This document shows, piece by piece, positions 1 through 8,742 of a stretch of DNA of 64,000 bases; position 1 is the first letter of the stretch, and every line of letters begins with the position of its first letter. The notes below the pieces were generated by a model that ran no database searches, was not told where the DNA came from, and saw only the letters and a program-made list of their open reading frames with translations. Location: the NCBI RefSeq assembly GCF_038592905.1, contig NZ_CP151943.1, positions 2,234,501-2,298,500 of the forward strand. Reading direction: 5' to 3'. Source of the DNA: Neobacillus sp. FSL H8-0543. Its GTDB lineage: Bacteria > Bacillota > Bacilli > Bacillales > Cytobacillaceae. A program made the position numbers and the translations under genes.

Positions 1-664
1 GAATTACCTCTTGTTTATCATTTTCAGATGCATCTGTTTTTAAAATAAATGGTACGATTTCTTTTAAGAAAATTAGCGAACCAGCAATGTTACGTTGGTG
101 GAACTCATCACCCATTGTAATTGCTTTTGCAATCATAACATTGATGTTTAAGCCATCGCCTTTTACTTTAAGTGCTTTAGCAATGACAGGTCCTAATACA
201 TCTCTAAACCATGCAAGGCGGTTTGTTACTTCCTCAGAAAAAGCACCGAAACGAAGTACTTTACCAATACCTTCATTCATTGTGCAGTATGCTTGGTTTC
301 CGCCGTCACGGTTTTCGACAACAAGAACTGGCATATTTGCAGACGTGATTCCGCCCATTGGACCAACAGCATTAACATGGTGACATGGAATGAATTCTAC
401 TTCACCATTGCGTAGCATAGCTGATGCTGCATCTGCATCTGTAGCCCAGCCTTCAAAAAGTGCTGCACCAACAGCCGCACCTTGCATTGGACCAGTCATT
501 TGATCCCATTTAATTGGCGGACCTGCATGTAATAATACTTTGCCGTTTAGTTCAGAGATTACTGATTTCGCTGGAACAACATCTGTTAGGAAAGGAGCTC
601 CTGCTACAATTTTATCGATTACTGCTCTGTTTGCTTCGTCAATTGTTTTATATGAACCGTACAT
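1..664 (-). CDS. allG: DUF1116 protein, AllG-like oxamate carbamoyltransferase subunit (partial, 3' end off window)
   Basis: Reading on the minus strand from ATG at 664, with AGGAGG at 673-678, gives an uninterrupted 221-residue N-terminal part starting MYGSYKTIDEANRAV; the gene runs off the left edge. The glycine-rich segment with MQGAAVGAAVLFEGWA and the HHVNAVGPMGGITSANMP region is typical of DUF1116 (E. coli YlbE). In E. coli, YlbE/AllG works with FdrA/AllF and YlbF/AllH as an oxamate carbamoyltransferase that releases carbamoyl phosphate late in anaerobic allantoin use. Here it directly follows fdrA and the allD genes, which supports the same role. It is separated from fdrA by about 215 bp holding a palindromic repeat. 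Function is inferred by family and context. Confidence 0.85.
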   Translation of the reverse strand, partial: MYGSYKTIDEANRAVIDKIVAGAPFLTDVVPAKSVISELNGKVLLHAGPPIKWDQMTGPMQGAAVGAALFEGWATDADAASAMLRNGEVEFIPCHHVNAVGPMGGITSANMPVLVVENRDGGNQAYCTMNEGIGKVLRFGAFSEEVTNRLAWFRDVLGPVIAKALKVKGDGLNINVMIAKAITMGDEFHQRNIAGSLIFLKEIVPFILKTDASENDKQEVI

Positions 665-672
665 TATGAATT

Positions 673-678
673 CCTCCT
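673..678 (-). promoter_or_regulatory. Ribosome binding site of allG
   Basis: A full AGGAGG on the minus strand sits 8 nt before the ATG at 664. It fixes the start of the partial gene, which has no stop inside the window. Confidence 0.8.
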
Positions 679-717
679 GTGTTTTCGATCTTAAAAATTA
701 TCTACTGTAACTTGTCT

Positions 718-846
718 GTTGATTGGAGCTCCAGGCACTTCGCTTTCCGCGGGCTCACCGGTGAGCCTCCTCGGCGCTATCGCGCCTGTGGGGTCTCACC
801 CAGCTCGTAATCCCGCAGGAGTCTCGTGCCTTCCGCTTCAATCAAC
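718..846. repeat. ~128-bp palindromic intergenic repeat, copy 1
   Basis: This begins GTTGATTGGAGCTCC and ends GCTTCAATCAAC. Inside are paired blocks such as AGGCAC/GTGCCT and GGTGAG/CTCACC. It is clearly homologous to the copies at 11594-11723 and 13131-13258. It sits between fdrA and allG, inside what is otherwise a co-directional gene string, so its RNA form would be a large hairpin in the operon transcript. From memory, similar sequences are scattered through many Bacillaceae genomes; no coding capacity is seen. Confidence 0.85.
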
Positions 847-879
847 GATAAGTTTTCACATCAAAATTGTACCTAACTA

Positions 880-2628
880 TTAGTGCAGCACACTCAAAAC
901 TTTGCGCATTCTTTCGTTGCCGCCTGCTATTGGACGCCAGTCGTATTGGACTACAGCTCCGCCGTTTTCTGTTAGTGCTGTTGTGAATTTCTTTAGGCCT
1001 ACGTTGATTACGTTTGGCTTTTCGTTTAATAAACGTTGGATTGCAGGTGAAACTGTGAATGTTGCAGCTTCAGTTGCTGATGCTGCTGGCATTACTTCTT
1101 TATCTGCTTCGTTGATTTCGATACCGATCATTGCAAGTGCAGTGCGGATGGCTTGGTTGTTACTGTCGCGCAGGATTACTCCAGCGTTAGCCAATTTTTC
1201 ACGTTGATCTTGGTAGTTCTGCGGATCTTGTTCTGTTCCACAAACCGTTCCAACGAAGTAAATATTCTTGCCGTTTTCGTTTGCTTGTTTCTGAATCTTA
1301 ACGATTGCAGGAATTAACTCACTTGCCATATCTTCGTGTGAACCATAACCAAGAACGACATCAAAAAGAATAATTGCAGTGGTTTCATCTTGGGCTGCTT
1401 TTTCAAAATACTTGACTCTTGTTTCCGGGTCGATCATTGGATGCGGCTTGCCTTGTGTGTAGATATCATCGCCAAGGTCAGCAACTTCATAGCCGTTTGT
1501 TTTTAACAAGTAGCCTTCTTCAGTGGATTTGCTCTTTTCAAGACCAAGACCTCTGCTGAATAGGAAAGCTGCCTCATATCCAAGTGTACCACCAGAATAA
1601 AGACCTTTGATTGTTGTTTGTTCTGGTTTCAAATCAACTGCAGGTACTGCAGTGGTTAAAACATTATAGTTCGCTTGGATTGGGTTTCCTTTAGAAAGGT
1701 CTAAAGCAATCCTTGCTGTTTCTTCTAGTGTGTGTGCATAGTGCATATTTCCTTCATGGTTACGCGGTGCTTCACCAAGGAAAATCGCTACAACTGGTTT
1801 TGAAATACTTTGAAGTAATTGAACAACTTCATCACGCACTTCTTTTGCAGGTGGCTTAGAAATAACCGTAATTACTTCTGTTGCTTCATGCTGCGCTAAG
1901 CCCTTGATAGCATCCATCATTGTAATCGCACCGATTTTATCAGACAAGTCACGTCCGCCTGTACCGATTGCGTGGCTTACACCACCGCCTAGGCGATCAA
2001 TGATTGTTGTCACTTCCTGAATTCCTGTTCCTGAAGCCCCAACGATACCAATATTTCCTTCTTTAACAACGTTCATGAAGGCAATTGGTACACCTGCTAA
2101 AATTCCCGTACCACAGTCAGGACCCATAACAAGAAGACCTTTTTCATGAGCCTTTTCTTTTAGACGGCGTTCGTCTTCAATTTTCATATTGTCACTAAAG
2201 ATAAACGCATGTAAGCCATTATCCAGTGCCTTTTCCGCTTCTTCTGCTGCGTATTGACCAGCTGTAGAGATAACAGCTAAATTAGCATTTGGGGCAACCT
2301 TCATTGCTCTTGACCATGTGCGAACCGTTTCAAATTCCTGCTTGCTATTGCTGATTGATTGGTTCTTTAGGTAATTATCTATTTCTTCAAGTAATGTTTC
2401 GATGATTTCCTCAGAATCTGTATCGACAACGATAACCATATCGTTAGCCGCAGCCCCTTCAAGTTCTTCTGTGTAAAGACCTGAGCTACGGAAAATATCT
2501 TTATTGGCTGGAGTTCCCATCATAACCTGGACTTTGTTTACACCGTCCATTGTTGAGATTTTATTAGTTAAAAGCATCAGGTTTACTGAATCCTGATATG
2601 AGTTTGCTTGAATGATCGTTTTAAGCAT
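880..2628 (-). CDS. fdrA: FdrA/AllF family protein, oxamate carbamoyltransferase subunit
   Basis: 582 residues starting MLKTIIQANSYQDSVNL. A longer frame reaches 2700, but the ATG at 2628 has an AGAGGTG ribosome site and matches FdrA N-termini. The protein resembles succinyl-CoA synthetase: a Rossmann-type CoA-binding region with GIVGASGTGIQEV and GTGGRDLSDKIGA near residues 190-220, and a ligase-like C-terminal half with ALYSGGTLGYEAAF-type loops. E. coli FdrA (about 555 residues) is reported as the AllF subunit of oxamate carbamoyltransferase. Its place between allD and allG, with allH in the same cluster, supports that role. Which subunit carries the active site cannot be read from sequence. 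Confidence 0.88.
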   Translation of the reverse strand: MLKTIIQANSYQDSVNLMLLTNKISTMDGVNKVQVMMGTPANKDIFRSSGLYTEELEGAAANDMVIVVDTDSEEIIETLLEEIDNYLKNQSISNSKQEFETVRTWSRAMKVAPNANLAVISTAGQYAAEEAEKALDNGLHAFIFSDNMKIEDERRLKEKAHEKGLLVMGPDCGTGILAGVPIAFMNVVKEGNIGIVGASGTGIQEVTTIIDRLGGGVSHAIGTGGRDLSDKIGAITMMDAIKGLAQHEATEVITVISKPPAKEVRDEVVQLLQSISKPVVAIFLGEAPRNHEGNMHYAHTLEETARIALDLSKGNPIQANYNVLTTAVPAVDLKPEQTTIKGLYSGGTLGYEAAFLFSRGLGLEKSKSTEEGYLLKTNGYEVADLGDDIYTQGKPHPMIDPETRVKYFEKAAQDETTAIILFDVVLGYGSHEDMASELIPAIVKIQKQANENGKNIYFVGTVCGTEQDPQNYQDQREKLANAGVILRDSNNQAIRTALAMIGIEINEADKEVMPAASATEAATFTVSPAIQRLLNEKPNVINVGLKKFTTALTENGGAVVQYDWRPIAGGNERMRKVLSVLH

Positions 2629-2752
2629 TATCTGTACACCTCTTTTACGATTTTCCCAACATTTCAAATAGAGGGAATTGTGTAAATATTTTTTGAACAT
2701 AGTAAAAAGGTGGCTACCAAGAGCAGACCACCCTTTAAGTTTTTACTAATGA

Positions 2753-3802
2753 TTATTTAGCGAAAGGGCTTTTATTGTCATAGGCATTGTTGTGAACAAC
2801 ATCGGAAATTAAATACTCATAGATATCATCTACAATTTCAATTCCGTTTTCTTCATAACTCTGTTCTCGTTCTGCACTTCTTTGTCCAGGGTATGATACC
2901 TGTTTAAAGCCTGGAGCTGGCTTGATATTGTTAAGGTCGGTCATTGTTTGCGCAATGCCTTCTTTAAATGTTTCTAATCCAGCAAAAAACTCAGGGTTAA
3001 TTACGATATGAAGCTGACCAAGGTTGCGATATTCTGTCAGGTCATGGTACATGGATGATACTTTGGCTCCAAATGGAAGTCCTAATAAGATTCCAGAAAG
3101 CACATCGACCATCATCATCAATCCATAGCCCTTTGGACCAGCAATTGGTAGCAAGGCCTGTACCTTAAATGGATCTGTTGTTGGCTCTCCGTTGCTGTCA
3201 ACAGCCCATGTATCCGGTATTGGTTCATTTTTTGATCTGGCATGAAGGACTTTTCCCCAAGCTTGAACCGTGGTAGCCATATCAAACGTGATATGCTTCC
3301 CGTCCTTCCCAGGTGCTGCGAAAGCGATTGGGTTTGTTCCGTAATATGGCTCCGCTCCGCCAAATGGAACAACCATCGGATCGGATTGGCATACAGAAAT
3401 TCCAACCAAATTCTCATTTGCAGCTTGTTGAACAAAATAGGAAAGGGCGCCGCTATGGCCAATACGTCTCACACCGACAACAGCAATTCCATTTTCTTTA
3501 GCCATTTCGATGGCTTCATCCATTGCAAGCTTTGCAGCGACATGTCCTACACCATTATCGCCATCAAAAATCGCTGTACAAGGACCTGTTTTTTCAAATG
3601 TGAAATTGGGATTGTTGTTGAGTCCGCCCTTTGCTATTCTTTCTGCATAATATTCCACTCTCATCGCACCGTGGGAATGTACTCCTCTGGCATCTGCGTG
3701 TACGAGTACATCCGCTACGCCCTGTGCATGATCTTCTGTTAGTCCTGCCTTATGAAGCTTTGCTGCCATGAGATCTTTCAGTTTTTCCTTGGATACTCTC
3801 AT
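2753..3802 (-). CDS. allD: Ureidoglycolate dehydrogenase (AllD-like), second copy
   Basis: 349 residues of the malate/L-lactate dehydrogenase (NAD-dependent LDH2) fold, starting MRVSKEKLKDLMAAKL. A GTG at 3814 is open but lies inside the AGGAG ribosome site, so the ATG at 3802 is preferred. Family motifs include GVHSHGAMRVEYY near residue 45, GHSGALSYF and FGGAEPYYGTNPIAFAAPG. It is a close paralogue of the adjacent 3833-4882 gene, with the same length and near-identical core blocks, so this is a tandem duplication. The predicted reaction is NAD(P)-dependent oxidation of (S)-ureidoglycolate to oxalurate. A shifted specificity for one copy (another 2-hydroxy acid) is possible. Confidence 0.82.
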   Translation of the reverse strand: MRVSKEKLKDLMAAKLHKAGLTEDHAQGVADVLVHADARGVHSHGAMRVEYYAERIAKGGLNNNPNFTFEKTGPCTAIFDGDNGVGHVAAKLAMDEAIEMAKENGIAVVGVRRIGHSGALSYFVQQAANENLVGISVCQSDPMVVPFGGAEPYYGTNPIAFAAPGKDGKHITFDMATTVQAWGKVLHARSKNEPIPDTWAVDSNGEPTTDPFKVQALLPIAGPKGYGLMMMVDVLSGILLGLPFGAKVSSMYHDLTEYRNLGQLHIVINPEFFAGLETFKEGIAQTMTDLNNIKPAPGFKQVSYPGQRSAEREQSYEENGIEIVDDIYEYLISDVVHNNAYDNKSPFAK

Positions 3803-3832
3803 TTCACATCTCACTCCTGATTTTCATATCGA

Positions 3833-4882
3833 TTACTTAGCAAATGCACCCTTGTGATCATATTGATTATTGTGGATTGTATCTGATTTTAAATATTCGA
3901 CGATATCATTAACGATTTCAATGCCGTTTTTCATATATTCTTCGACAACGATGTCCATGTTTTGACCTGGAGCAAAAACCTTAGAAAAACCTGGAGCTGG
4001 TTTGATATTGTTCAATTCCTGCATCGAAGTAGAGATATCTTGCTTAAAGCCCATTAATCCTGTAAAAAATGCTGGGTTAATGACAATATGGAGCTGACCT
4101 AATTTTCTATATTCTGTTAGATCCTCATACATAGAAGAAACCTTGTTTCCAAACGGCAATCCGAGAAGCACTCCAGATAATACATCCACCATCATTCCCA
4201 AACCATAGCCCTTAGGTCCAGCTATCGGCAATAAGGCATTTACATTAAAAGGATCTGTTGTCGGTTCACCATTCTTATCCACTGCCCAAGTATCAGGAAT
4301 CGATTCGTTCTTTGATCTTGCATGGAGAATTTTGCCCCATGCCTGAACTGTCGTAGCCATGTCCAAACTAATCATTTTGCCATCTTTACCTGGTGCTGCA
4401 AAAGCAATCGGGTTTGTACCGTAATAAGGCTCCGCCCCACCGAATGGAACAACCATTGGATCCGATTGGCAAACTGAAAATCCAATCACATCTGCCTTAG
4501 CTGCTTGATTTGTAAAATAAGAAATCGCGCCGCTGTGTGAAATATCTCTTACTCCAACAATCGCTACTCCATTTTCTTTTGCCATTTGGATCGCTTCATC
4601 CATTGCTAATGTTGCTGCCACATGTCCTGAGCCGCCGTCGCCGTGGAAAATGCCTGTACATGGACCTGTTTTTTCAAACTTATATTCAGGCTTCGTATTG
4701 ATTCCGCCCTTGGCGATTCTTTCTGCATAATACTCTACGCGCATCGCTCCGTGGGAATGAATCCCTCTTTCGTCAGCAAACGTAAGCACATCTGCTGTTG
4801 TATCAGCATGTTCCTCTGACAGACCAGCAGCATGCAGTTTATTTTTTATCAAACTTTTTAATTCGTCTTTTTGCAATCTCAT
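3833..4882 (-). CDS. allD: Ureidoglycolate dehydrogenase (AllD), first copy
   Basis: 349 residues, the same length as E. coli AllD, starting MRLQKDELKSLIKNKL behind a clear AGAGGTG ribosome site. Motifs GIHSHGAMRVEYYAERIAKG, DISHSGAISYF and GGAEPYYGTNPIAFAAPGKD mark the LDH2/MDH2 oxidoreductase family, where the paired histidines lie at the active site. It would oxidise ureidoglycolate made by AllE to oxalurate in the cytoplasm. It lies 26 bp after allE and 30 bp before its own duplicate, consistent with one transcript allC-allE-allD-allD2-fdrA-allG. Of the two copies, this one sits next to allE as in other Bacilli and is the more likely original. Confidence 0.87.
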   Translation of the reverse strand: MRLQKDELKSLIKNKLHAAGLSEEHADTTADVLTFADERGIHSHGAMRVEYYAERIAKGGINTKPEYKFEKTGPCTGIFHGDGGSGHVAATLAMDEAIQMAKENGVAIVGVRDISHSGAISYFTNQAAKADVIGFSVCQSDPMVVPFGGAEPYYGTNPIAFAAPGKDGKMISLDMATTVQAWGKILHARSKNESIPDTWAVDKNGEPTTDPFNVNALLPIAGPKGYGLGMMVDVLSGVLLGLPFGNKVSSMYEDLTEYRKLGQLHIVINPAFFTGLMGFKQDISTSMQELNNIKPAPGFSKVFAPGQNMDIVVEEYMKNGIEIVNDIVEYLKSDTIHNNQYDHKGAFAK

Positions 4883-4908
4883 TTGTTACACCTCTTTGAT
4901 GTGATTAA

Positions 4909-5673
4909 TTATAAAGATGCATCCCGATTGCAATCTTTAGAGTAAACATATGTTAATGGCTCTCTTCCAACTGCATAGGCCGCTTGGTGTACATATGGTC
5001 CCATGAAGATGTAGTCACCTTTTTTAACTGGAATCCATTGATTATCAAGATTATACATGCCCTCACCAGAGAGTAAGTACGCTCCATGCTCTTGAACATG
5101 TGTCTCAATGAATGGATGGCTTGCTGCTGGATCAAACGATAGGATGTGGAAATTCATATCAAAATCGATATCCATCGGTAAAAGATCTTTAATATGAACA
5201 TTGTGCATATCATCATAATCACGGTATTCAATTTGGTTTGCATGGCCGGAAACGACCCATGGCTTACGTCCTTCAAGCGGCTTATGCTTTTGTTTATAAA
5301 GGAATAAACGAGCATCGCTAGCTTCAAGGTTTTCTAAGTACATTTTTGTTCCAGGAGGGCAATAAACATAGCCGCTTTCTTCTAAAATAAACTCCTGTTC
5401 TCCTGCCGTTACTTTCACCTTGCCGCCAAGGATATAAACGAAGCTTTCAACATCTGGCTGACCGCAGAATCCTTCGCTGTTCTTTCCGCCTTCATGCATT
5501 GTGATAATATAATCAACAAAGCTAGCGCCAAGTTTTGGCGAACCTAGAATGGACATCGAGCAATTTTCAAAACCAGGAACAACATTATTTACAAGTCCTT
5601 CTGGTGTGATTAACGCGTATAAACCATGTTTAATGATGGAACGGCTTGAAAGCAAATCTTTTGGATAACCCAT
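4909..5673 (-). CDS. allE: (S)-ureidoglycine aminohydrolase
   Basis: 254 residues of the bicupin family, starting MGYPKDLLSSRSIIKHG. It matches AllE along its length: the KLGASFVDYIITMHEGG block, the first cupin around residues 60-110, and the metal-binding second cupin with ETHVQEHGAYLLSGEG and the DYIFMGPYVHQAAYAVG tail, ending YSKDCNRDASL. E. coli AllE ends almost the same way. The enzyme uses Mn2+ to remove ammonia from (S)-ureidoglycine, giving (S)-ureidoglycolate. It lies between allC (its substrate source) and allD (its product user), which is the pathway order. Confidence 0.95.
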   Translation of the reverse strand: MGYPKDLLSSRSIIKHGLYALITPEGLVNNVVPGFENCSMSILGSPKLGASFVDYIITMHEGGKNSEGFCGQPDVESFVYILGGKVKVTAGEQEFILEESGYVYCPPGTKMYLENLEASDARLFLYKQKHKPLEGRKPWVVSGHANQIEYRDYDDMHNVHIKDLLPMDIDFDMNFHILSFDPAASHPFIETHVQEHGAYLLSGEGMYNLDNQWIPVKKGDYIFMGPYVHQAAYAVGREPLTYVYSKDCNRDASL

Positions 5674-5711
5674 CTTGACATTCTCCTCTATTTTAAAATT
5701 TCATTTGAGTA

Positions 5712-6980
5712 TTATTTATAAGCTAGTTCATAAAGAGCACCGATAAGGGCTTTGACGCCTTCTGCTAAATCTGTAGGCTCTGTGAATTCAGCTGGATTAT
5801 GGCTGATTCCTTTTAAACTTGGTACAAATAGCATCGCGGTCGGAACAACTGGTGCAAATATTTGTGAATCATGTCCAGCACCACTGTGCATTAACTTATA
5901 GTTTAGGCCAGCTGCATTACACTGCTGCTCGATAACGTCGACAATTTCCGCATCCATTGGAACAGGATCCGCATCCATCCACATGTCGATAGATGTCTCC
6001 ACATCATGCGCTTTTGAAACTTCATTAATAATGGCAGTAAGCTGTTCTGAAAAATCAACAATTGCTTGTTTATCAGTGTGACGAACATCAAGCGTGAAAA
6101 TTGCTTTTCCAGGAACAACGTTGACGATATTTGGAAGAGCTTCAATTTTACCAACCGTTGCCACAAGCGGATCGCCCGCTTCTTTCGCTTTAGAAATGAT
6201 TTCAAAAATCATCTGGCTAGCAGCAAAAACGGCATCTTTTCGATAGCCCATTGGTGTAGTGCCCGCATGATTCGCTTGACCATTTATTTCAACTGTAAAT
6301 CTTCTTTGACCAACAATACTGTGAACGACACCAACTGATTTCTTTTCTGTTTCTAGGACGCTACCTTGTTCAATATGAATTTCAACGAAGGCTTTTAAAT
6401 CCTTGCGCGGACCTTTTGTTTCATCTCTAAAATCAAAACCGGATTCCTTCATCGCTTTAACGAAAGGTATCCCTTCGAAATCCTTAATGTTTTCAACGTC
6501 CTCACGTTTTGCTAAGCCAACAATATTTTTCGAACCCCAGAAAGCATAAGGGAAACGGCTTCCCTCTTCTTCTGCCATTGATACGACTTCAACGTTGCGT
6601 AATGGCTCACCATATGTTTCTTTTAGATATTTAATAGCGAGGATTCCTGCGATAATCCCGTAAGGACCATCGTAAAGGCCGCCATTTTTTACTGAATCAA
6701 CATGAGAACCTGTTAGTATGGTTTCATTACTATTTTTACCTGTGAGTGTTCCATATAAATTACCAATTTCATCAAATTGGGCTTTAAGACCGATTTCTTC
6801 CATCCAGCCTTTTAATGCATGCTGCGCTTCGACCCATTCTTTGGTATAAAGAAGGCGCGAGACACCGCCAGCCGAGTCCTTGCCAAATTGGCCAAGCCAC
6901 TCCAATCTGCCGATTGTTTCTTCAGGCAATGTTTCCAGCTTTGTAACTTTATTTGTTGTTGCATCTGCCACTGTATTCAT
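5712..6980 (-). CDS. allC: Allantoate amidohydrolase
   Basis: 422 residues of the M20 amidase/carbamoylase family. Metal-binding blocks are visible in order: GSHVDSVKNGG, MAEEEGSRFPYAFWGS, VEIHIEQGSVLE and the C-terminal SGAGHDSQIFAP. The lid domain between about residues 215 and 330 contains GQANHAGTTPM. It hydrolyses allantoate to ureidoglycine, CO2 and ammonia. Start choice is uncertain: the ATG at 6980 abuts its GAAAGG site with no spacer, whereas the in-frame GTG at 6971, three codons in, has a 9-nt spacer and may be the true start (419 residues). It is first of the minus-strand catabolic string and divergent from an alpha/beta hydrolase gene. Confidence 0.94.
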   Translation of the reverse strand: MNTVADATTNKVTKLETLPEETIGRLEWLGQFGKDSAGGVSRLLYTKEWVEAQHALKGWMEEIGLKAQFDEIGNLYGTLTGKNSNETILTGSHVDSVKNGGLYDGPYGIIAGILAIKYLKETYGEPLRNVEVVSMAEEEGSRFPYAFWGSKNIVGLAKREDVENIKDFEGIPFVKAMKESGFDFRDETKGPRKDLKAFVEIHIEQGSVLETEKKSVGVVHSIVGQRRFTVEINGQANHAGTTPMGYRKDAVFAASQMIFEIISKAKEAGDPLVATVGKIEALPNIVNVVPGKAIFTLDVRHTDKQAIVDFSEQLTAIINEVSKAHDVETSIDMWMDADPVPMDAEIVDVIEQQCNAAGLNYKLMHSGAGHDSQIFAPVVPTAMLFVPSLKGISHNPAEFTEPTDLAEGVKALIGALYELAYK

Positions 6981-7186
6981 CCTTTCATCATTTACTATGA
7001 AGGTTAAATCAACTGCTAGTATTGTTTGTTTTATCGAATTTTACTATGCAAAAGCTAACCACGGACCTTTAGGTTGATTACCTTTTTTAATTTTGACTAT
7101 TCATACACATAATATTGTAAGCGTTTGTCGCAGGATAGTCTTTATGCACTTCGGATAAAGTTTGTTTTGTTTTTTGTATGATATGT

Positions 7187-7210
7187 ACAAAATATTGGAA
7201 TATATTTTGT
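7187..7210. promoter_or_regulatory. Inverted repeat, possible operator in the allC/hydrolase divergent region
   Basis: Perfect 9-bp arms ACAAAATAT and ATATTTTGT are separated by TGGAAT, about 50 bp before the hydrolase start and 210 bp before allC. The AT-rich arms could also be part of promoter DNA. No known consensus is claimed. Confidence 0.35.
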
Positions 7211-7257
7211 TGTACAATTCTTTTATGTACCTATTACGGAAAGAGTGGTTGAATATC

Positions 7258-8127
7258 ATGGAAAAAATTACAGTTGATTACAAAAGCGGCAATAATTTTA
7301 CATTAAAAGGCGACCTCTATCCTGCTACGGAAAAGTCGAGTCCTGTTATTGTTTATATTCACGGCGGTGGTCTTTTTTGGGGATCTAGGGAGGACTTGAA
7401 AAATGAACAGCTTTCCTTTTATCATCAGGCTGGTTATACCGTTTTCTCGATTGATTATCGTTTAGCCCCTGAATCCAAACTCGCTGATATTAGCGAAGAT
7501 ATCGCGTCTGCTCTGGATTGGGTTGAAAACGAAGGCAGCAAACTCTACGATTATGACCCTGGAAAAATTGCAGTGATTGGCGGATCAGCCGGTGCCTACC
7601 TCGCCTTGTTATCTGGAACATTTAAGAAAAAGCCGCAAGCGATTGTTTCTTTTTATGGATATGGAGATATTTCCGGTGCTTGGGCGACAAAACCTAGCCC
7701 GCACTACACACAAATGAAAAGCGTCCCTAAGGAATTGGCGCAAAGCCTTGTTGGTGACAAAATCGTTTCTGTCGGTCCAATTGGTAAACGCTATGCGCTC
7801 TATATGTATGCTAGGCAGCAGGGGTGCTGGAGTAAGGACATTAGCGGTCTCCATCCGATTTGGGACAAGCAGCAGCTTCTCTCCTTCTGCCCGCTTAAAC
7901 ATGTCGATGAAAGTTTTCCGCCGACCTTGCTGCTGCACGGGACAGAAGATGAGGATGTCCCTTATCAGCAATCTGTTCTAATGGCCGAGAAGCTGGCTAG
8001 TGCCGGTGTGCCAAGCAAGCTGATCACCATTCCAGAAGGAAAGCATGTGTTTGATGAGGACTGGGACAAGCCCGTTGTTCGAGAGGCCTTTGGAGAGGTT
8101 ATTAGGTTTTTGGGAGAGCATCTATAA
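7258..8127 (+). CDS. Alpha/beta-hydrolase fold esterase, unknown substrate
   Basis: 289 residues starting MEKITVDYKSGNNFTLKG. An upstream in-frame extension to 7162 is AT-rich, shows no ribosome site and is rejected. The oxyanion motif HGGGLFWGS lies near residue 36, the nucleophile elbow GGSAGAYL near residue 106, a candidate acid in GTEDEDVPY and the histidine in EGKHVFDEDW near the C-terminus. This is the acetyl-esterase (Aes/BD-FAE) type of alpha/beta hydrolase; no signal peptide is seen, so it is cytoplasmic. It is the only gene of the left region on the plus strand besides pucR. Being divergent from allC suggests co-regulation with purine catabolism, but its substrate is unknown. Confidence 0.75.
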   Translation: MEKITVDYKSGNNFTLKGDLYPATEKSSPVIVYIHGGGLFWGSREDLKNEQLSFYHQAGYTVFSIDYRLAPESKLADISEDIASALDWVENEGSKLYDYDPGKIAVIGGSAGAYLALLSGTFKKKPQAIVSFYGYGDISGAWATKPSPHYTQMKSVPKELAQSLVGDKIVSVGPIGKRYALYMYARQQGCWSKDISGLHPIWDKQQLLSFCPLKHVDESFPPTLLLHGTEDEDVPYQQSVLMAEKLASAGVPSKLITIPEGKHVFDEDWDKPVVREAFGEVIRFLGEHL

Positions 8128-8147
8128 ATGTGGTCAGTGAATAATTC

Positions 8148-8640
8148 GGCAGACAGAATGATGATTTTGGCAGATAGACCAACGAAAAAAGCAGATAGAG
8201 CCATCAATTCGACAGATAAGAGAAACTTCGGAAGACCTAAGTGATCAATGTTCAAAGATTGTAGCTTATTATAATGCAGTAAATTACAAATAAAGGAAAT
8301 TACGACCCCGAAGTAAGGTAACTTAGGTCCTAAACTCGGGTCAGTGATCTAATCCGCAGATAGAATGATGATTTAGGCAGATAGACCAACGAAAAAAGCA
8401 GATAGAGCCATCAATTCGGCAGATAAGAGAAACTTCGGAAGACACAAGTCCAAAGTATTTAAGGATTGTAGCTTATTATTACGTGGTAAATTACAAATAA
8501 AGGAAATTGACACCCCGAAGTAAGGTAACTTAGGTCCTGAACCGGGGTCAGTGATCAAATCCGCAGATAGACTGATGATCTTGGCAGATAGACCAGCTAA
8601 AAAGGCAGATAGAGCCATCAATTCGGCAGATAAGAGATAC
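8148..8640 (+). repeat. 21-bp-period GGCAGATA arrays in a 207-bp triplicated unit
   Basis: Core GGCAGATAG (with variants) starts at 8148, 8169, 8190 and 8211; at 8355, 8376, 8397 and 8418; and at 8562, 8583, 8604 and 8625. Spacing inside each block is exactly 21 bp and between blocks exactly 207 bp. Between blocks a conserved ~120-bp segment carries GTAGCTTATTA and CCCCGAAGTAAGG. One stray core lies at 8701. The array starts 21 bp after the hydrolase stop codon and reads in its direction. It fills the 615-bp gap between the hydrolase and allH; no coding potential is seen. Confidence 0.9.
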
Positions 8641-8742
8641 TTCGGAAGACACAAGTCCAAAGTATTAAAGGATTGTAGCTTATTATTACGTGGTAAATTC
8701 GGCAGATTAGGGATACTTAAGAGGGCTAAAGAGAACAACTCT

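Noticed and set aside
7162..7257. N-terminal extension of the alpha/beta hydrolase
   Set aside because: AT-rich promoter-like DNA with an inverted repeat; the ATG at 7258 fits the family start.
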